A DNA stretch of 64,000 nt from the NCBI RefSeq assembly GCF_028728205.1, contig NZ_JAQYUU010000001.1, positions 1,043,318 through 1,107,317 on the forward strand. Reading direction: 5' to 3'. Numbering within the stretch: position 1 is the first letter of the stretch; every line of letters starts with the position of its first letter. Shown here piece by piece: positions 1 to 7,770 of the stretch. Source of the stretch: Clostridium sp. 'White wine YQ'. GTDB lineage: Bacteria > Bacillota > Clostridia > Clostridiales > Clostridiaceae. The notes beneath the pieces are model-generated. The model saw only the letters and a list, made by a program, of their open reading frames with translations. It was not told the origin of the DNA and made no database searches. Position numbers and translations under genes: made by a program.

Positions 1-38
1 TCTTGGGGTCGCGGGTTCAAGTCCCGCTACTCAGACCA
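1..38 (+). tRNA. 3' end of a tRNA gene (5' part outside the window)
   Basis: The T-arm (GCGGG, loop TTCAAGT, CCCGC), the acceptor 3' strand TACTCAG, discriminator A and encoded CCA are visible. The 5' part, which should begin CTGAGTA to pair with the acceptor strand, lies left of the window. No such 5' half exists at the right copy, so the intact gene is expected on this side. The amino acid specificity cannot be read from this fragment. Confidence 0.75.
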
Positions 39-80
39 AAATTGGCATTTAACCCTGTAAACATGAGAGTTTGCAGGGTT
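1..80 (+). repeat. attL: left copy of the 80-bp attachment repeat
   Basis: The first 80 bases recur at 53,120-53,199 with a single mismatch (T58 here, C53177 there). The repeat consists of the 3' part of a tRNA gene ending in CCA at 36-38 and the terminator behind it. The integrase gene ends 55 bp further in and is transcribed towards this site, the usual arrangement at a phage att end. Weaker similarity to the right copy continues to about position 140. The repeat may extend left of the window. Confidence 0.9.
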
Positions 81-92
81 CTTGTTTTTCTT
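51..92 (+). terminator. terminator behind the tRNA gene (phage-side copy)
   Basis: A 12-bp stem, 51-62 with 69-80, encloses the loop ATGAGA and is followed by a T-rich run. T58 makes a G-U pair here, whereas the right-hand copy has a full Watson-Crick pair. It terminates the tRNA transcript. Confidence 0.85.
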
Positions 93-134
93 TGGAATAT
101 AGAAAAGTGGCCAAAACGTGGCCGAAAATATTTT

Positions 135-1244
135 TTAGTTAAAAATGTTCTCTAATTTTTTTACTGCTTCAAGTTGCATATTAGGTAAAACATGAGAGTA
201 AATATCTAAAGTCATACTTATATTTGAATGCCCTAATCTTTCACTAACTATTTTAGGATGAACACCTTGTTGTAATAGTAGAGTAGCGTGAGTATGTCTA
301 AGATCATGAAATCTAATTCTTTTAAAGTTATATTTTTTTATTAACTTTTGAAAAGTCTTTGATACATAATCAGGTAACATATGTCTAGCATCATCATCCC
401 ATAAACAAACATATTCATATTCAAGTCCTTTAGATAATTTTAACTCAAGTTGTTTTTTTCTTACTTTCTTAAGCTCATTAACAGTCGTATCCATTAGAGC
501 TATAGTTCTTACAGAACTAGCTGTTTTAGGTTTCTTTATAATAATTTCTTTCTTTATTAGACTTAAACTATTTCTTACAGTCAATGTCTTACCTAGAATA
601 TTTACGTTGTCCCATTTTAATGCTAATATTTCACCTAATCTCATTCCAGTTTGTAGAGCTAATAATATGGCAATATAAATATTATGTTCTTTAATCTTAT
701 CTAAAAATAGAGTAGCTTCTTCTGAATCCCAAACACTAAATTCGGATTTAACTGGTCTAGGGGGAGTAGCTGCAGTAGTTGGAATTGTAGAAGTTAATCT
801 CCAAGCGTAAGCGTGTTTATAGGCTGTATGAAAAACTCTATGTACCTTTAAAATAGTAGCTGCAGATAAATCGCCTTCATCAAGAAGTCTATTATAGAAT
901 GATTGGATTTCTATAGGTTGTAATGTAGCAAGATTTGCTTTGCCTAAATGTTTTTTAATCGTATTACATAGCTCATTATATCTCTTAAGAGTTGAAGGGG
1001 CTAAATTACCAATACAGTAAGCTTCAATCCAGTAATCTAGGTACTTATCTACTGTCATTTTAGTTTCTTCTATAAAGGTTCCAGAGTTAACCTTATTAAG
1101 AATTTCAGCTAATGCAGCTTGTGCCTCTGCCTTAGTTCTAAATCCTCCTTTGGATTTTCTTTTTCTTTGACCAGTTTGAGGATCTATTCCTATATCGACA
1201 CGATAATTCCATGCATTATTCTTTTTAAAAATACTACCTTTCAT
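135..1244 (-). CDS. int: phage tyrosine integrase
   Basis: A site-specific tyrosine recombinase that would integrate and excise this prophage at the tRNA site. At 369 aa it has the normal three-part build: an arm-type DNA-binding domain (about 1-55), a SAM-like core-binding domain (about 62-150) and the catalytic domain (170-365). The catalytic set is visible: R202 in TGMRLGE, a Lys near 240, H313/R316 in HDLRH, H339 in RLGHS and nucleophile Y349. The ATG at 1244 follows AAGGAGATTT. It overlaps the 3' end of the upstream ImmA-like gene by 11 bp, so the two are translated from one mRNA driven by the LexA-box promoter at 1,781-1,809. Confidence 0.97.
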   Translation of the reverse strand: MKGSIFKKNNAWNYRVDIGIDPQTGQRKRKSKGGFRTKAEAQAALAEILNKVNSGTFIEETKMTVDKYLDYWIEAYCIGNLAPSTLKRYNELCNTIKKHLGKANLATLQPIEIQSFYNRLLDEGDLSAATILKVHRVFHTAYKHAYAWRLTSTIPTTAATPPRPVKSEFSVWDSEEATLFLDKIKEHNIYIAILLALQTGMRLGEILALKWDNVNILGKTLTVRNSLSLIKKEIIIKKPKTASSVRTIALMDTTVNELKKVRKKQLELKLSKGLEYEYVCLWDDDARHMLPDYVSKTFQKLIKKYNFKRIRFHDLRHTHATLLLQQGVHPKIVSERLGHSNISMTLDIYSHVLPNMQLEAVKKLENIFN

Positions 1245-1746
1245 TTATACAAATCTCCTTTTCGTAATATATAGATTGATTAATAGGGAAAAGTAGATTG
1301 TCTACTTCCAAATTTGGTTTTTCAAGACTTAGGAAATAGAACCTATCTAAAATAAATATAGGCGTAACATTAAAATAGTCAGATAACTCAAAAATAGTTC
1401 TATAACCTTCCTTTATTGCATCTATAATTTTTTCATAAGGCATTATAAAATTAGTTGCCCAATTTCTAGCTTTTCTTTCTTGTTTAGAAATTTGAATTTT
1501 CTCGGAGTAGGTAAAGCATTCTGTGCTTAAATCTCCATAAGAAGTGAAATGATGTCCTAATTCTTCCGCAAGAACGGAAATAAGACGTTTAGAATCGCTT
1601 AGTATAGATTTATTTATTGCTATTGAAGGAGGCAGTCCAGGAGCCTTAAAATAGAGTCCTTCTATATAGCTATGTTTAAATTTAACTTCTTCTAATATTA
1701 TACCTTCATTATCTATTATTTCATATATTTTTTCTAATATTTTCAT
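1234..1746 (-). CDS. immA: ImmA/IrrE-type metallopeptidase
   Basis: Resembles the ImmA family, which on ICEBs1 and related phages cleaves the cognate XRE repressor after DNA damage. The active-site helix reads AEELGHHFTS (residues 60-69). Clostridial phage members often have Glu at the first HExxH position, as here (E61-E62-L-G-H65). The later ERKARNWATNF segment is also characteristic. It is co-transcribed with the integrase, not with the repressor at 5,713, which is about 4 kb away. The SOS-type promoter in front suggests that peptidase and integrase rise together on induction. That it cuts the 5,713 repressor is inference. Confidence 0.88.
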   Translation of the reverse strand: MKILEKIYEIIDNEGIILEEVKFKHSYIEGLYFKAPGLPPSIAINKSILSDSKRLISVLAEELGHHFTSYGDLSTECFTYSEKIQISKQERKARNWATNFIMPYEKIIDAIKEGYRTIFELSDYFNVTPIFILDRFYFLSLEKPNLEVDNLLFPINQSIYYEKEICINER

Positions 1747-1780
1747 AAGTAATTACCATCCTTATCTAAAGTATGAAAAT

Positions 1781-1809
1781 ATTATAACACAAAATAAGAA
1801 CATATGTTC
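1781..1809 (-). promoter_or_regulatory. SOS-type promoter with LexA box for immA-int
   Basis: On the minus strand a -10 TATAAT (complement of 1781-1786) sits 17 bp from a -35 position at 1804-1809. That -35 lies inside the perfect 12-bp palindrome GAACATATGTTC (1798-1809), the Gram-positive LexA/DinR box. LexA bound here would block the promoter of the ImmA-integrase operon. Confidence 0.8.
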
Positions 1810-1823
1810 TTGTGAATATATTA

Positions 1824-1865
1824 AATAAGCTAACCATATTAAAATATCTTAATGGTTAGCTTATT
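1824..1865 (-). terminator. strong hairpin between immA promoter and the next minus-strand gene
   Basis: A perfect 14-bp inverted repeat pairs 1824-1837 with 1852-1865. It lies downstream of the gene ending at 2056 and upstream of the immA promoter, so it probably separates the two minus-strand units. The remainder of 1,866-2,055 is AT-rich with no visible gene. Confidence 0.6.
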
Positions 1866-2055
1866 AGCTTTTTGTATCTCTTAATTTTACTAAACTACAA
1901 TAATTAGCGCTATATTATATGAAATCTTATAGGTAAAACTCCATATTTTTTTTAATCTTCAGCAGAATAAATTTTAAACAAATCATTAATTAATAAATCT
2001 TTTTGCAATATATCAATACCTAAAAGTATTATAAAATAATTAGATTAAATAGCAG

Positions 2056-2778
2056 TTATTCAAGATAGTAGTGAATATTTTCATCTTCACTATTTACTTT
2101 ATTTTCTTTTAATGTCCTTTGATTTTGTATCTTTGCAATGAAGTAGTTAATCCAAGAATAAGCACATCCAAGCGAAGTGATAGAGATTTTAAGTAAATCA
2201 TCTTTAGAAGTTATGATTGAAATAGTCAATAATATAGATGCATTTACTGAAGTACAAAAATTAAGAAGTTCTTTAATATAATCTAATTCTATTTTAGTTA
2301 AACATATATGATATAGAAACCATGTTATACTAAGAAATAAAATTAGAAAGTATAATGAATATGTTATAAAATTAAAACTAAAATTTATGTTAAATACAAT
2401 AACTATTCCTGTGATAGCCATAGAAAAACAAATTAAAATATAGAACATGAATATAGTAATCAAATATATAAAAGATTTAGCTTTGAAATTTTTAAGAATT
2501 TCTATAGGCGTTAAAGAGCTTTTGAAGAAAGTCTTTAACAACAAACTACTATGCTTACTATGAATAAAACCAAAAAAAAGAAGAAATGAAATTCCAAGAC
2601 ATAAGACCATATATGCTAGCCCAGATATAAAGTCACTATCTTTATAAAAATAATCCCAAATTAAACTTGGTGCCAATATAATTAATAAAAAAATATATGG
2701 TTTAAATTTTCCTGGTCTACTTATTATATTTATAATTTGTGCTAACTTTTTAAATTGATTTATTATAAAATTCTCCAT
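2056..2778 (-). CDS. unrecognised multi-pass membrane protein
   Basis: A 240-aa protein with about five to six hydrophobic segments, roughly 29-45, 53-72, 108-128, 133-155 and 180-210, and a charged C-terminal tail ending EDENIHYYLE. I do not recognise the family. It lies in the left arm between the immA promoter and the repressor, where temperate phages often carry superinfection-exclusion or other lysogen-expressed genes. That role is only suggested by position. The start has a modest AAAGGA-like site upstream. Confidence 0.6.
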   Translation of the reverse strand: MENFIINQFKKLAQIINIISRPGKFKPYIFLLIILAPSLIWDYFYKDSDFISGLAYMVLCLGISFLLFFGFIHSKHSSLLLKTFFKSSLTPIEILKNFKAKSFIYLITIFMFYILICFSMAITGIVIVFNINFSFNFITYSLYFLILFLSITWFLYHICLTKIELDYIKELLNFCTSVNASILLTISIITSKDDLLKISITSLGCAYSWINYFIAKIQNQRTLKENKVNSEDENIHYYLE

Positions 2779-2835
2779 TTAAATATATAATGTCCTTTCA
2801 ATTATGTAAAATTAGATAGTAATAAATATATAAAG

Positions 2836-2860
2836 AAGTGTCTACAAGAGCACTTTTATA
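2836..2860 (-). terminator. hairpin downstream of the 3,006-4,439 operon
   Basis: Read on the minus strand, AAGTGCTC and GACACTT form an imperfect stem around a 5-base loop with T-rich DNA after it. It fits a terminator for the two genes to its right. Confidence 0.5.
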
Positions 2861-3005
2861 AACCATCAGTATATTGTAGAGTATATGATTTGCGAAATCA
2901 CAAAAACTAGATAGAATAAAGAATTTTAATTAAAAATTAAACGTAAAGATATTTATAAAGATTTCATTTCTATAAAGGTACATTTAATATCTACTAATAG
3001 ATGAC

Positions 3006-3704
3006 TTATTTTATTAGAGAAGTTTTGTATTCTTTCCAAACATCTTCAATAAACTCATTTATCAAAATATCATATGGGTCTCCATTTTCTCTATAGAATA
3101 GGTTTCGATTTTTAGGCTTATCATTAAATAATTCCTTAGCATAAACTTTTCTTAATTGAGCATTCGTGCACTTATGAAATTTTTCATCAGATAGAATTTG
3201 TTCACGCAATATTTTTCTTTTTTCTAGAATTTCATCTTTCTTATTTTTTCTTTTAGACATAATATTTTCTAAATTTTCAGTTATTAATTCTGCACAAATA
3301 GCTTCTGGAGTGCCAAAACCTTCATCAACAAACCAAAAATCTTCTTCCGTTGCTAATAGAAGAAATCCTTGATATATACAATAAACATATAAACAAATTG
3401 GTTTATTATAATCTAGTTTTGATAAGCTTTCATTATATTTATTAATTTCATCTTCCAAAACTGATAAGGCCTCTGAGTCAATATTAAACTTTGATAGTAC
3501 ATCATCATTTATTATTAAATCTTCTTGATCTATGAAGGTATAATAATAAAACATCACATCTATGCCATAGTTGATGGATAACTTAATTAAATCATCGATA
3601 TTCATTATTGTAATAGAGTTAGCTGTTTCAACATTATTTTTAATTTTAAAACTATTTAAATTTGAATCATCAAATAACTTTAATAACTCTCGTTCAGTTT
3701 TCAT
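3006..3704 (-). CDS. unrecognised soluble protein
   Basis: A 232-aa acidic protein without signal peptide or membrane segment. A charged helical stretch (about 148-190, rich in Lys and Glu) follows an aromatic-rich middle (EEDFWFVDEGFG near 120). No family is recognised. The ATG follows GAGGTGG. It starts 12 bp after the stop of the membrane-protein gene at 3,717, so the two form one minus-strand operon, possibly a membrane and cytosolic partner pair. Confidence 0.6.
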   Translation of the reverse strand: MKTERELLKLFDDSNLNSFKIKNNVETANSITIMNIDDLIKLSINYGIDVMFYYYTFIDQEDLIINDDVLSKFNIDSEALSVLEDEINKYNESLSKLDYNKPICLYVYCIYQGFLLLATEEDFWFVDEGFGTPEAICAELITENLENIMSKRKNKKDEILEKRKILREQILSDEKFHKCTNAQLRKVYAKELFNDKPKNRNLFYRENGDPYDILINEFIEDVWKEYKTSLIK

Positions 3705-3716
3705 ACTTATACCACC

Positions 3717-4439
3717 TCAATAAATTTCATTGATAAAGGAATTTTTATCCTTGCTAGCTATTTGTTCTAATTTCAAATCTTTAATTAAATTTCTTAAAGA
3801 TTTTAAGTCATTATAATAACTATTAACAAAATCATCTATATTTGGTTTAACTAAACTATATAAGAGGTACAGTGTTAATAATGTAAATGAAAAAATCAAG
3901 AAAAAATAAGTAGCTTCCATTCCACCATTAGCTCTTTTTTGGAAAAAGAATGTTACAAATTGAATCCAAACTGGGCCGATAATAGCAATTTTGATACTTG
4001 TGTCAATAACATATGGTGCCTTGCAATCAGCAATCTTTTCATCTAAGATTTCCATCAACAAATCATAAGCATCTGAATTTTCTAATAAGTTATACTTTCG
4101 ATTTATAAAATCTTTGAAGGATTCTAATTTAATAGAATGAAAATCTTTAAAATTAGCTATTTTTCCTGGAGATTCGATTTTAAAGATATCAAAGAGTATT
4201 TTTTTTGCATAATAATTAAAATGTAGATAGAATATGATAAGTATACTTGGAAAAGAAAAGGGTATTGTTACTTGCAATACATATTTATTGCCAAATATAA
4301 AAATCATAATATTTAGGACTATAAAAATAATTATAGTAGGAATATAAAAAATGATTTTTTTCATAATTGGGATCTTTTTAAATATAACATTGTATAATCC
4401 CCACTTTTTAAAATAAACAGAATAAAGTTCATTAAGCAT
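3717..4439 (-). CDS. unrecognised membrane protein
   Basis: A 240-aa protein with a hydrophobic pair near the N-terminus (about 28-50 and 54-75), a soluble central region of some 80 residues and a second hydrophobic pair (about 148-166 and 175-195), ending in a charged helix. No family is recognised. It is first in an operon with the soluble protein at 3,006. The location suggests a lysogen-expressed accessory function, but nothing in the sequence shows what it is. Confidence 0.55.
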   Translation of the reverse strand: MLNELYSVYFKKWGLYNVIFKKIPIMKKIIFYIPTIIIFIVLNIMIFIFGNKYVLQVTIPFSFPSILIIFYLHFNYYAKKILFDIFKIESPGKIANFKDFHSIKLESFKDFINRKYNLLENSDAYDLLMEILDEKIADCKAPYVIDTSIKIAIIGPVWIQFVTFFFQKRANGGMEATYFFLIFSFTLLTLYLLYSLVKPNIDDFVNSYYNDLKSLRNLIKDLKLEQIASKDKNSFINEIY

Positions 4440-4534
4440 ATATACCTCGTTAATGTAAAAATATGTTATTATTTATAAAATTATATAATTTATAGTAAAT
4501 TATTATTTAGGTTACATATATAGAAAAAATCAAT

Positions 4535-5620
4535 TTATATTTCAATTTTTTCAATGGGTTTAAATCCTAAAGTTTTTCTAAATTGCATATTGCACTTAAA
4601 ATTACTCATTGAGTCAGATGGATCAATGCTATTTAAATTAAGACTGTATAATGTTTTCTTATCAATTTTTACGGATAAAATAGTTACTTTTTCATCGTGT
4701 CCAGTTACAGAGTTTAAGGTAGTATCATTTGCATGAATTATAACAGTTTCGAATGGAAGAATTGCAAACATATCTCTTGCAACTCTTAAAACACAGCTAC
4801 ATACATAATCTTGAATTAAATCTAACCTAGCACCTTTAGGCATATTTTTACTTGATACCTTGCCAGTTGAAGTTAATGATAAAACATAATCAGGAATAAC
4901 CTCATTAGATAAGACTTCAAACTCAACTTCAGCTGTCTTAGGGTCTTCAATAAATATTTCAAATTCACTTCCATAAGCAAGTAAATCATCAAGAGGACGA
5001 TTTTTCTCAATTACTTCTAGCATAGTATCAATATCACCACTTAGTATTTTTGAAGCAAGGCTGTTTTGGTAGAGCCATAACTCATAATTCCTTGTATCTT
5101 CATCTTTAGCTTTTGCAATATTTAGTTCCAAAGCTTTTCTTTTTGATACTTGCATAGACTTAAATATATTTGCAATAAATCCAGGTTTATAGTTTTCTAA
5201 TATTCTTCTAGCATTAAGTTCATTTGGACCAATTGTTCCAGTTTCAAAAGGTTTTGGTATATTATAAAGCTTGACCCAACTAATTATAGGGTCTGATACT
5301 TTATGTATGGATTTAATTGATGTAATAAGAGAATTATATTCATCAACTTCTTCTTTCGCTGCTTGTAATCGAGCTTCTTTTTCAAGCACTCTCTGTGAAG
5401 AAACAGAAGACTTTGGATGTATTGAATTAGATTTCTTTGAAGTAGTAGTAGAATAGGATATTCCAGTTCCAGGAATTCCCACTGTAGTAGTACGTCTTCC
5501 ACTTGAATTTATACTATACCTGGCACCTTTTGTTCCAAAGCTAACACCCATACTTTTCTTACCTACGTTCAATCTAACACCTGGAGCTAATTTGACGCTT
5601 CTCCTCATTTTCAATCCCAT
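4535..5620 (-). CDS. DUF4236-type protein
   Basis: The first 60 residues carry the DUF4236 pattern: a basic start, then GVRLNVGKKSMGVSFGTKGA and a GIPGTGISY turn. The remaining 300 residues are soluble and not recognised. DUF4236 proteins occur widely in bacteria and prophages, and I know of no defined function. The ATG at 5,620 follows GAGGGGGT at good spacing. It is transcribed with the lysogeny side of the immunity region, just downstream of the repressor. Confidence 0.7.
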   Translation of the reverse strand: MGLKMRRSVKLAPGVRLNVGKKSMGVSFGTKGARYSINSSGRRTTTVGIPGTGISYSTTTSKKSNSIHPKSSVSSQRVLEKEARLQAAKEEVDEYNSLITSIKSIHKVSDPIISWVKLYNIPKPFETGTIGPNELNARRILENYKPGFIANIFKSMQVSKRKALELNIAKAKDEDTRNYELWLYQNSLASKILSGDIDTMLEVIEKNRPLDDLLAYGSEFEIFIEDPKTAEVEFEVLSNEVIPDYVLSLTSTGKVSSKNMPKGARLDLIQDYVCSCVLRVARDMFAILPFETVIIHANDTTLNSVTGHDEKVTILSVKIDKKTLYSLNLNSIDPSDSMSNFKCNMQFRKTLGFKPIEKIEI

Positions 5621-5692
5621 AAATTTACCCCCTCATAATATTGTAAATAATTATTTTAAATATAAAAAAATCCCAACAAAAACTTTAAAAGG

Positions 5693-5712
5693 AAGTGCCC
5701 CGAAGGACACTT
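5693..5712 (-). terminator. hairpin after the repressor gene
   Basis: On the minus strand AAGTGTCC, loop TTCG and GGGCACTT form a short stem with one mismatch immediately after the repressor stop. A T-rich stretch follows. It likely ends or attenuates repressor transcripts before the DUF4236 gene. Confidence 0.55.
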
Positions 5713-6072
5713 TTATTTATCTTTATATTTATTTTTTATATACTCAATAAAGTTATCAATTTCTTTTTTAGCTTCCTCTGGAAGATTATCATCGTAACCT
5801 TTAGCATTATGTAAAGCTAAAGTATATTCAGTGTCTTTATTTTTCTCAATAATCTTTTCTGCAGGTTCTTTAATATCTGATTTACCAAGCAAGTAATCAA
5901 TTGAAACATTAAAATAATCAGATAATATTAATAGTTTATCATAATCAGGTTGTTTTCCCTTAGTTTCATAACCAGCAATAGTAGGTCTTTCTACTTTTAA
6001 TATATCTGCTAAATCTTGCTGAGTTATGCCCTTTGAGTTTCGTAAAATTTTGAGTCTTTCGCTAAATGACAT
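5713..6072 (-). CDS. XRE-family prophage repressor (CI-like)
   Basis: At 119 aa, residues 5-60 form a classic XRE helix-turn-helix (LRNSKGITQQDLADILKV, then RPTIAGYETKGK), followed by the SIDYLLGKSD end of the domain and a short charged C-terminal region. There is no LexA-type peptidase domain, so inactivation would have to come from another factor such as the ImmA-like protein. It is divergent from the small Cro-like gene at 6,223, with three operator-like sites in the 150-bp gap. Confidence 0.9.
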   Translation of the reverse strand: MSFSERLKILRNSKGITQQDLADILKVERPTIAGYETKGKQPDYDKLLILSDYFNVSIDYLLGKSDIKEPAEKIIEKNKDTEYTLALHNAKGYDDNLPEEAKKEIDNFIEYIKNKYKDK

Positions 6073-6106
6073 ATAGACACCTCCTACTTAAATTTTACAT
6101 TGTATT

Positions 6107-6121
6107 GTTTCTATAATAAAC
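6107..6121. promoter_or_regulatory. operator-like dyad O1
   Basis: GTTTCTATAATAAAC is an imperfect dyad that shares the GTTTCT half-site with the two sites flanking the early promoter. It is the site nearest the repressor gene. Confidence 0.6.
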
Positions 6122-6158
6122 ATATGTGTCAATAATGAACAAAAAGTATATAAAAATA

Positions 6159-6187
6159 TTGACAATGTTTCTAAAAGGAACTATTAT
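6159..6187 (+). promoter_or_regulatory. early promoter for the cro-like gene
   Basis: TTGACA at 6159-6164, a 17-bp spacer and TATTAT at 6182-6187 (overlapping TATAAT at 6185-6190). The -10 region lies between the two arms of a long operator inverted repeat. It drives the rightward early genes. Confidence 0.8.
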
Positions 6188-6211
6188 AATATTAGAGTTC
6201 CTTTTAGAAAC
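6167..6211. promoter_or_regulatory. operators O2 and O3 as a perfect 16-bp inverted repeat
   Basis: GTTTCTAAAAGGAACT (6167-6182) and its exact reverse complement AGTTCCTTTTAGAAAC (6196-6211) flank the -10 region with a 13-bp gap. Each arm is itself an imperfect dyad of the form GTTTCT-N3-AGGAAC. These are the likely binding sites of the repressor and the Cro-like protein. Confidence 0.75.
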
Positions 6212-6222
6212 GAGGTGGTAAA

Positions 6223-6414
6223 ATGAGAAAAGCATTAAAAGGCTTAAGAATTGAATCGGAATTAACGCAGCAAGAGATAGCTAATAGACTGCAAATAAGC
6301 AGATCAGCTTATACAAACATTGAACTAGGTAAAAAAAATCCATCATTTGAATTATCTATACAAATAAAGAAATTATTTAGATATGAAAATGATGATATTT
6401 TTTTAAACTCATAG
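6223..6414 (+). CDS. small XRE regulator (Cro-like)
   Basis: A 63-aa protein that is almost only an XRE helix-turn-helix: LRIESELTQQEIANRLQI, SRSAYTNIELGKKNPS and a short C-terminal helix. It belongs to the class of small Cro/YgzD-type regulators. The ATG follows GAGGTGG. It is the first gene of the rightward early transcript and is divergent from the repressor, which fits a Cro-like role in committing to lytic growth. Confidence 0.88.
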   Translation: MRKALKGLRIESELTQQEIANRLQISRSAYTNIELGKKNPSFELSIQIKKLFRYENDDIFLNS

Positions 6415-6465
6415 TGTCGTAAGGGAACATATAAATTGAAAATTATTCAGAAAGGAAGGAGTTTT

Positions 6466-6750
6466 ATGAAAGCATACTCAACAATAGAAGCAGCTGAAAT
6501 ATTATCAGTTTGCAAAGATACAGTGCTAAGAGAAATCAATAAAAACAATATTAAGGCATTTAAGGTAGGCAAGGACTGGAGAATTCATGAGAGTAGTCTC
6601 ATGGAATATATGAATGTAGTTGAAAACAACTATAAAACAAAAAATGAGGTTGTATTAGAGAAGAAAGTTAGAGAATTGGAAAAAGAGAATAGTAAGTTAA
6701 GAAACATAATAGTGAGAATTAGTAATACAGTTGTTGAAATTAATAGTTAA
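6466..6750 (+). CDS. excisionase-family DNA-binding protein
   Basis: Residues 1-50 match the excisionase/MerR-like winged helix: YSTIEAAEILSVCKDTV, then REINKNNIKAFKVGKDWRI and a recognition-wing end near SLMEYM. The C-terminal 40 residues form a Leu/Glu/Lys coiled coil suited to dimerisation. The ATG at 6466 is chosen because AAGGAAGGA lies just upstream; an in-frame TTG at 6436 lacks a site. It may assist excision or act as an early regulator. Confidence 0.8.
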   Translation: MKAYSTIEAAEILSVCKDTVLREINKNNIKAFKVGKDWRIHESSLMEYMNVVENNYKTKNEVVLEKKVRELEKENSKLRNIIVRISNTVVEINS

Positions 6751-6853
6751 GGGAAAAAGCAGAGCAAGTGGGAGCTCCGCTATTATAAGAGGTTTTGAAT
6801 TAAAAGATATGATTAATATACTTTAATTCTAAATTAGAAAGGAATGAAATTGA

Positions 6854-7294
6854 ATGAAGGAAAGATGCTTGAACTATTATAAAATCTGCAGAGAAAATGC
6901 GGGATTTACACAAATCAAAGCTGCAGAACTATTAAATATAAGTGATAGATCATTATCTGATTATGAAAATAGCAAGACTAAGGTTCCAGATGACATAGTT
7001 GACAATATGACAAGAATATATGAAGCTCCATTACTAGCATGGTGGCATATCAAAAACACAAGTGTATTAGGAAAGTACCTACCCAATATAGTTACTCCAC
7101 AAACTAATGTAGATATGGCTTTTCAAACAATACTGGCACAAGATGAATTAGATCCAGCAGTAAAGGTAATTAAAAAGATAATGTCTGATGGAGTTATCTC
7201 TGATGAAGAGAAGGATGAATTTCACACAAGTATAGAGATGATAAATAACGTGGCAGGTAAACTCGTTTCAGTTGTAGCATATGCAAAAGAGTAA
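6854..7294 (+). CDS. XRE-family early regulator
   Basis: A 146-aa protein with an N-terminal helix-turn-helix (CRENAGFTQIKAAELLNIS, then DRSLSDYENSKTKVP) and a longer C-terminal region found in phage XRE proteins of Firmicutes (APLLAWWHIKNT, then helices to 140). It lies after the excisionase-like gene in the early operon. Its target is not evident. The 103-bp gap before it holds no recognised signal. Confidence 0.8.
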   Translation: MKERCLNYYKICRENAGFTQIKAAELLNISDRSLSDYENSKTKVPDDIVDNMTRIYEAPLLAWWHIKNTSVLGKYLPNIVTPQTNVDMAFQTILAQDELDPAVKVIKKIMSDGVISDEEKDEFHTSIEMINNVAGKLVSVVAYAKE

Positions 7295-7327
7295 TAAGAA
7301 CTAAATAAATACTTATGGGGGTAATAT

Positions 7328-7471
7328 ATGGAGGAGCTAAGGGAAAAGTTATACAGATATATCAGTTTATACGGACCATTAGATCCGAAGACAATAGAGA
7401 TAAGTCAAGAACTAGATGAGTTTATAGTACAAGCTATGAAAGGAAAATCAGAAATGGAGGAATGCCTATGA
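7328..7471 (+). CDS. Spo0E-like aspartyl-phosphate phosphatase mini-protein
   Basis: A 47-residue reading frame, MEELREKLYRYI through MEECL. It carries the Spo0E signature SQELDEFI (residues 26-33) between two short helices, the size and pattern of Spo0E-family phosphatases, which dephosphorylate Spo0A-P and delay sporulation. GGGGGTAATAT precedes the ATG. Its stop overlaps the ATG of the next gene as ATGA (7468-7471), so the two are translationally coupled. A prophage copy could tune host sporulation, which is inference. Confidence 0.75.
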   Translation: MEELREKLYRYISLYGPLDPKTIEISQELDEFIVQAMKGKSEMEECL

Positions 7472-7770
7472 TATTTTGTAGGGTTGATAAATGTCCTGTT
7501 GATGGTAGGGATTTATGTTGCTTACATTGTAGTAAAAGCAACTTATGTATTGAAGGCTGTAAGCGAGAAAATTCAGCCTGTTATATTAAAGATAAAAAAA
7601 GAGCACCCGAAGGCGCAATTAAATCTGTAAAAGTATGTAATTTAAGAATAAAGCAAAATAAGAAAGAATTCAAGAATAATATTGAAAATGGACAAGTTTA
7701 TTCAGAACAAGAAGGCTTAAATATAGAGATAAAGCCTATGGGAATAAGAATGAAATTGGAGGAAGTATAA
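7468..7770 (+). CDS. small Cys-rich protein of unknown function
   Basis: A 100-aa protein with eight cysteines in its first 40 residues (CxxxxC, CCxxC, CxxxC and one more), suggesting one or two zinc sites. The remainder is basic and helical. I choose ATG 7468 because TGGAGG at 7455-7460 is well spaced for it, while ATG 7462 is too close. It is coupled to the Spo0E-like gene by an ATGA overlap and directly followed by the ATPase gene. Confidence 0.6.
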   Translation: MIFCRVDKCPVDGRDLCCLHCSKSNLCIEGCKRENSACYIKDKKRAPEGAIKSVKVCNLRIKQNKKEFKNNIENGQVYSEQEGLNIEIKPMGIRMKLEEV

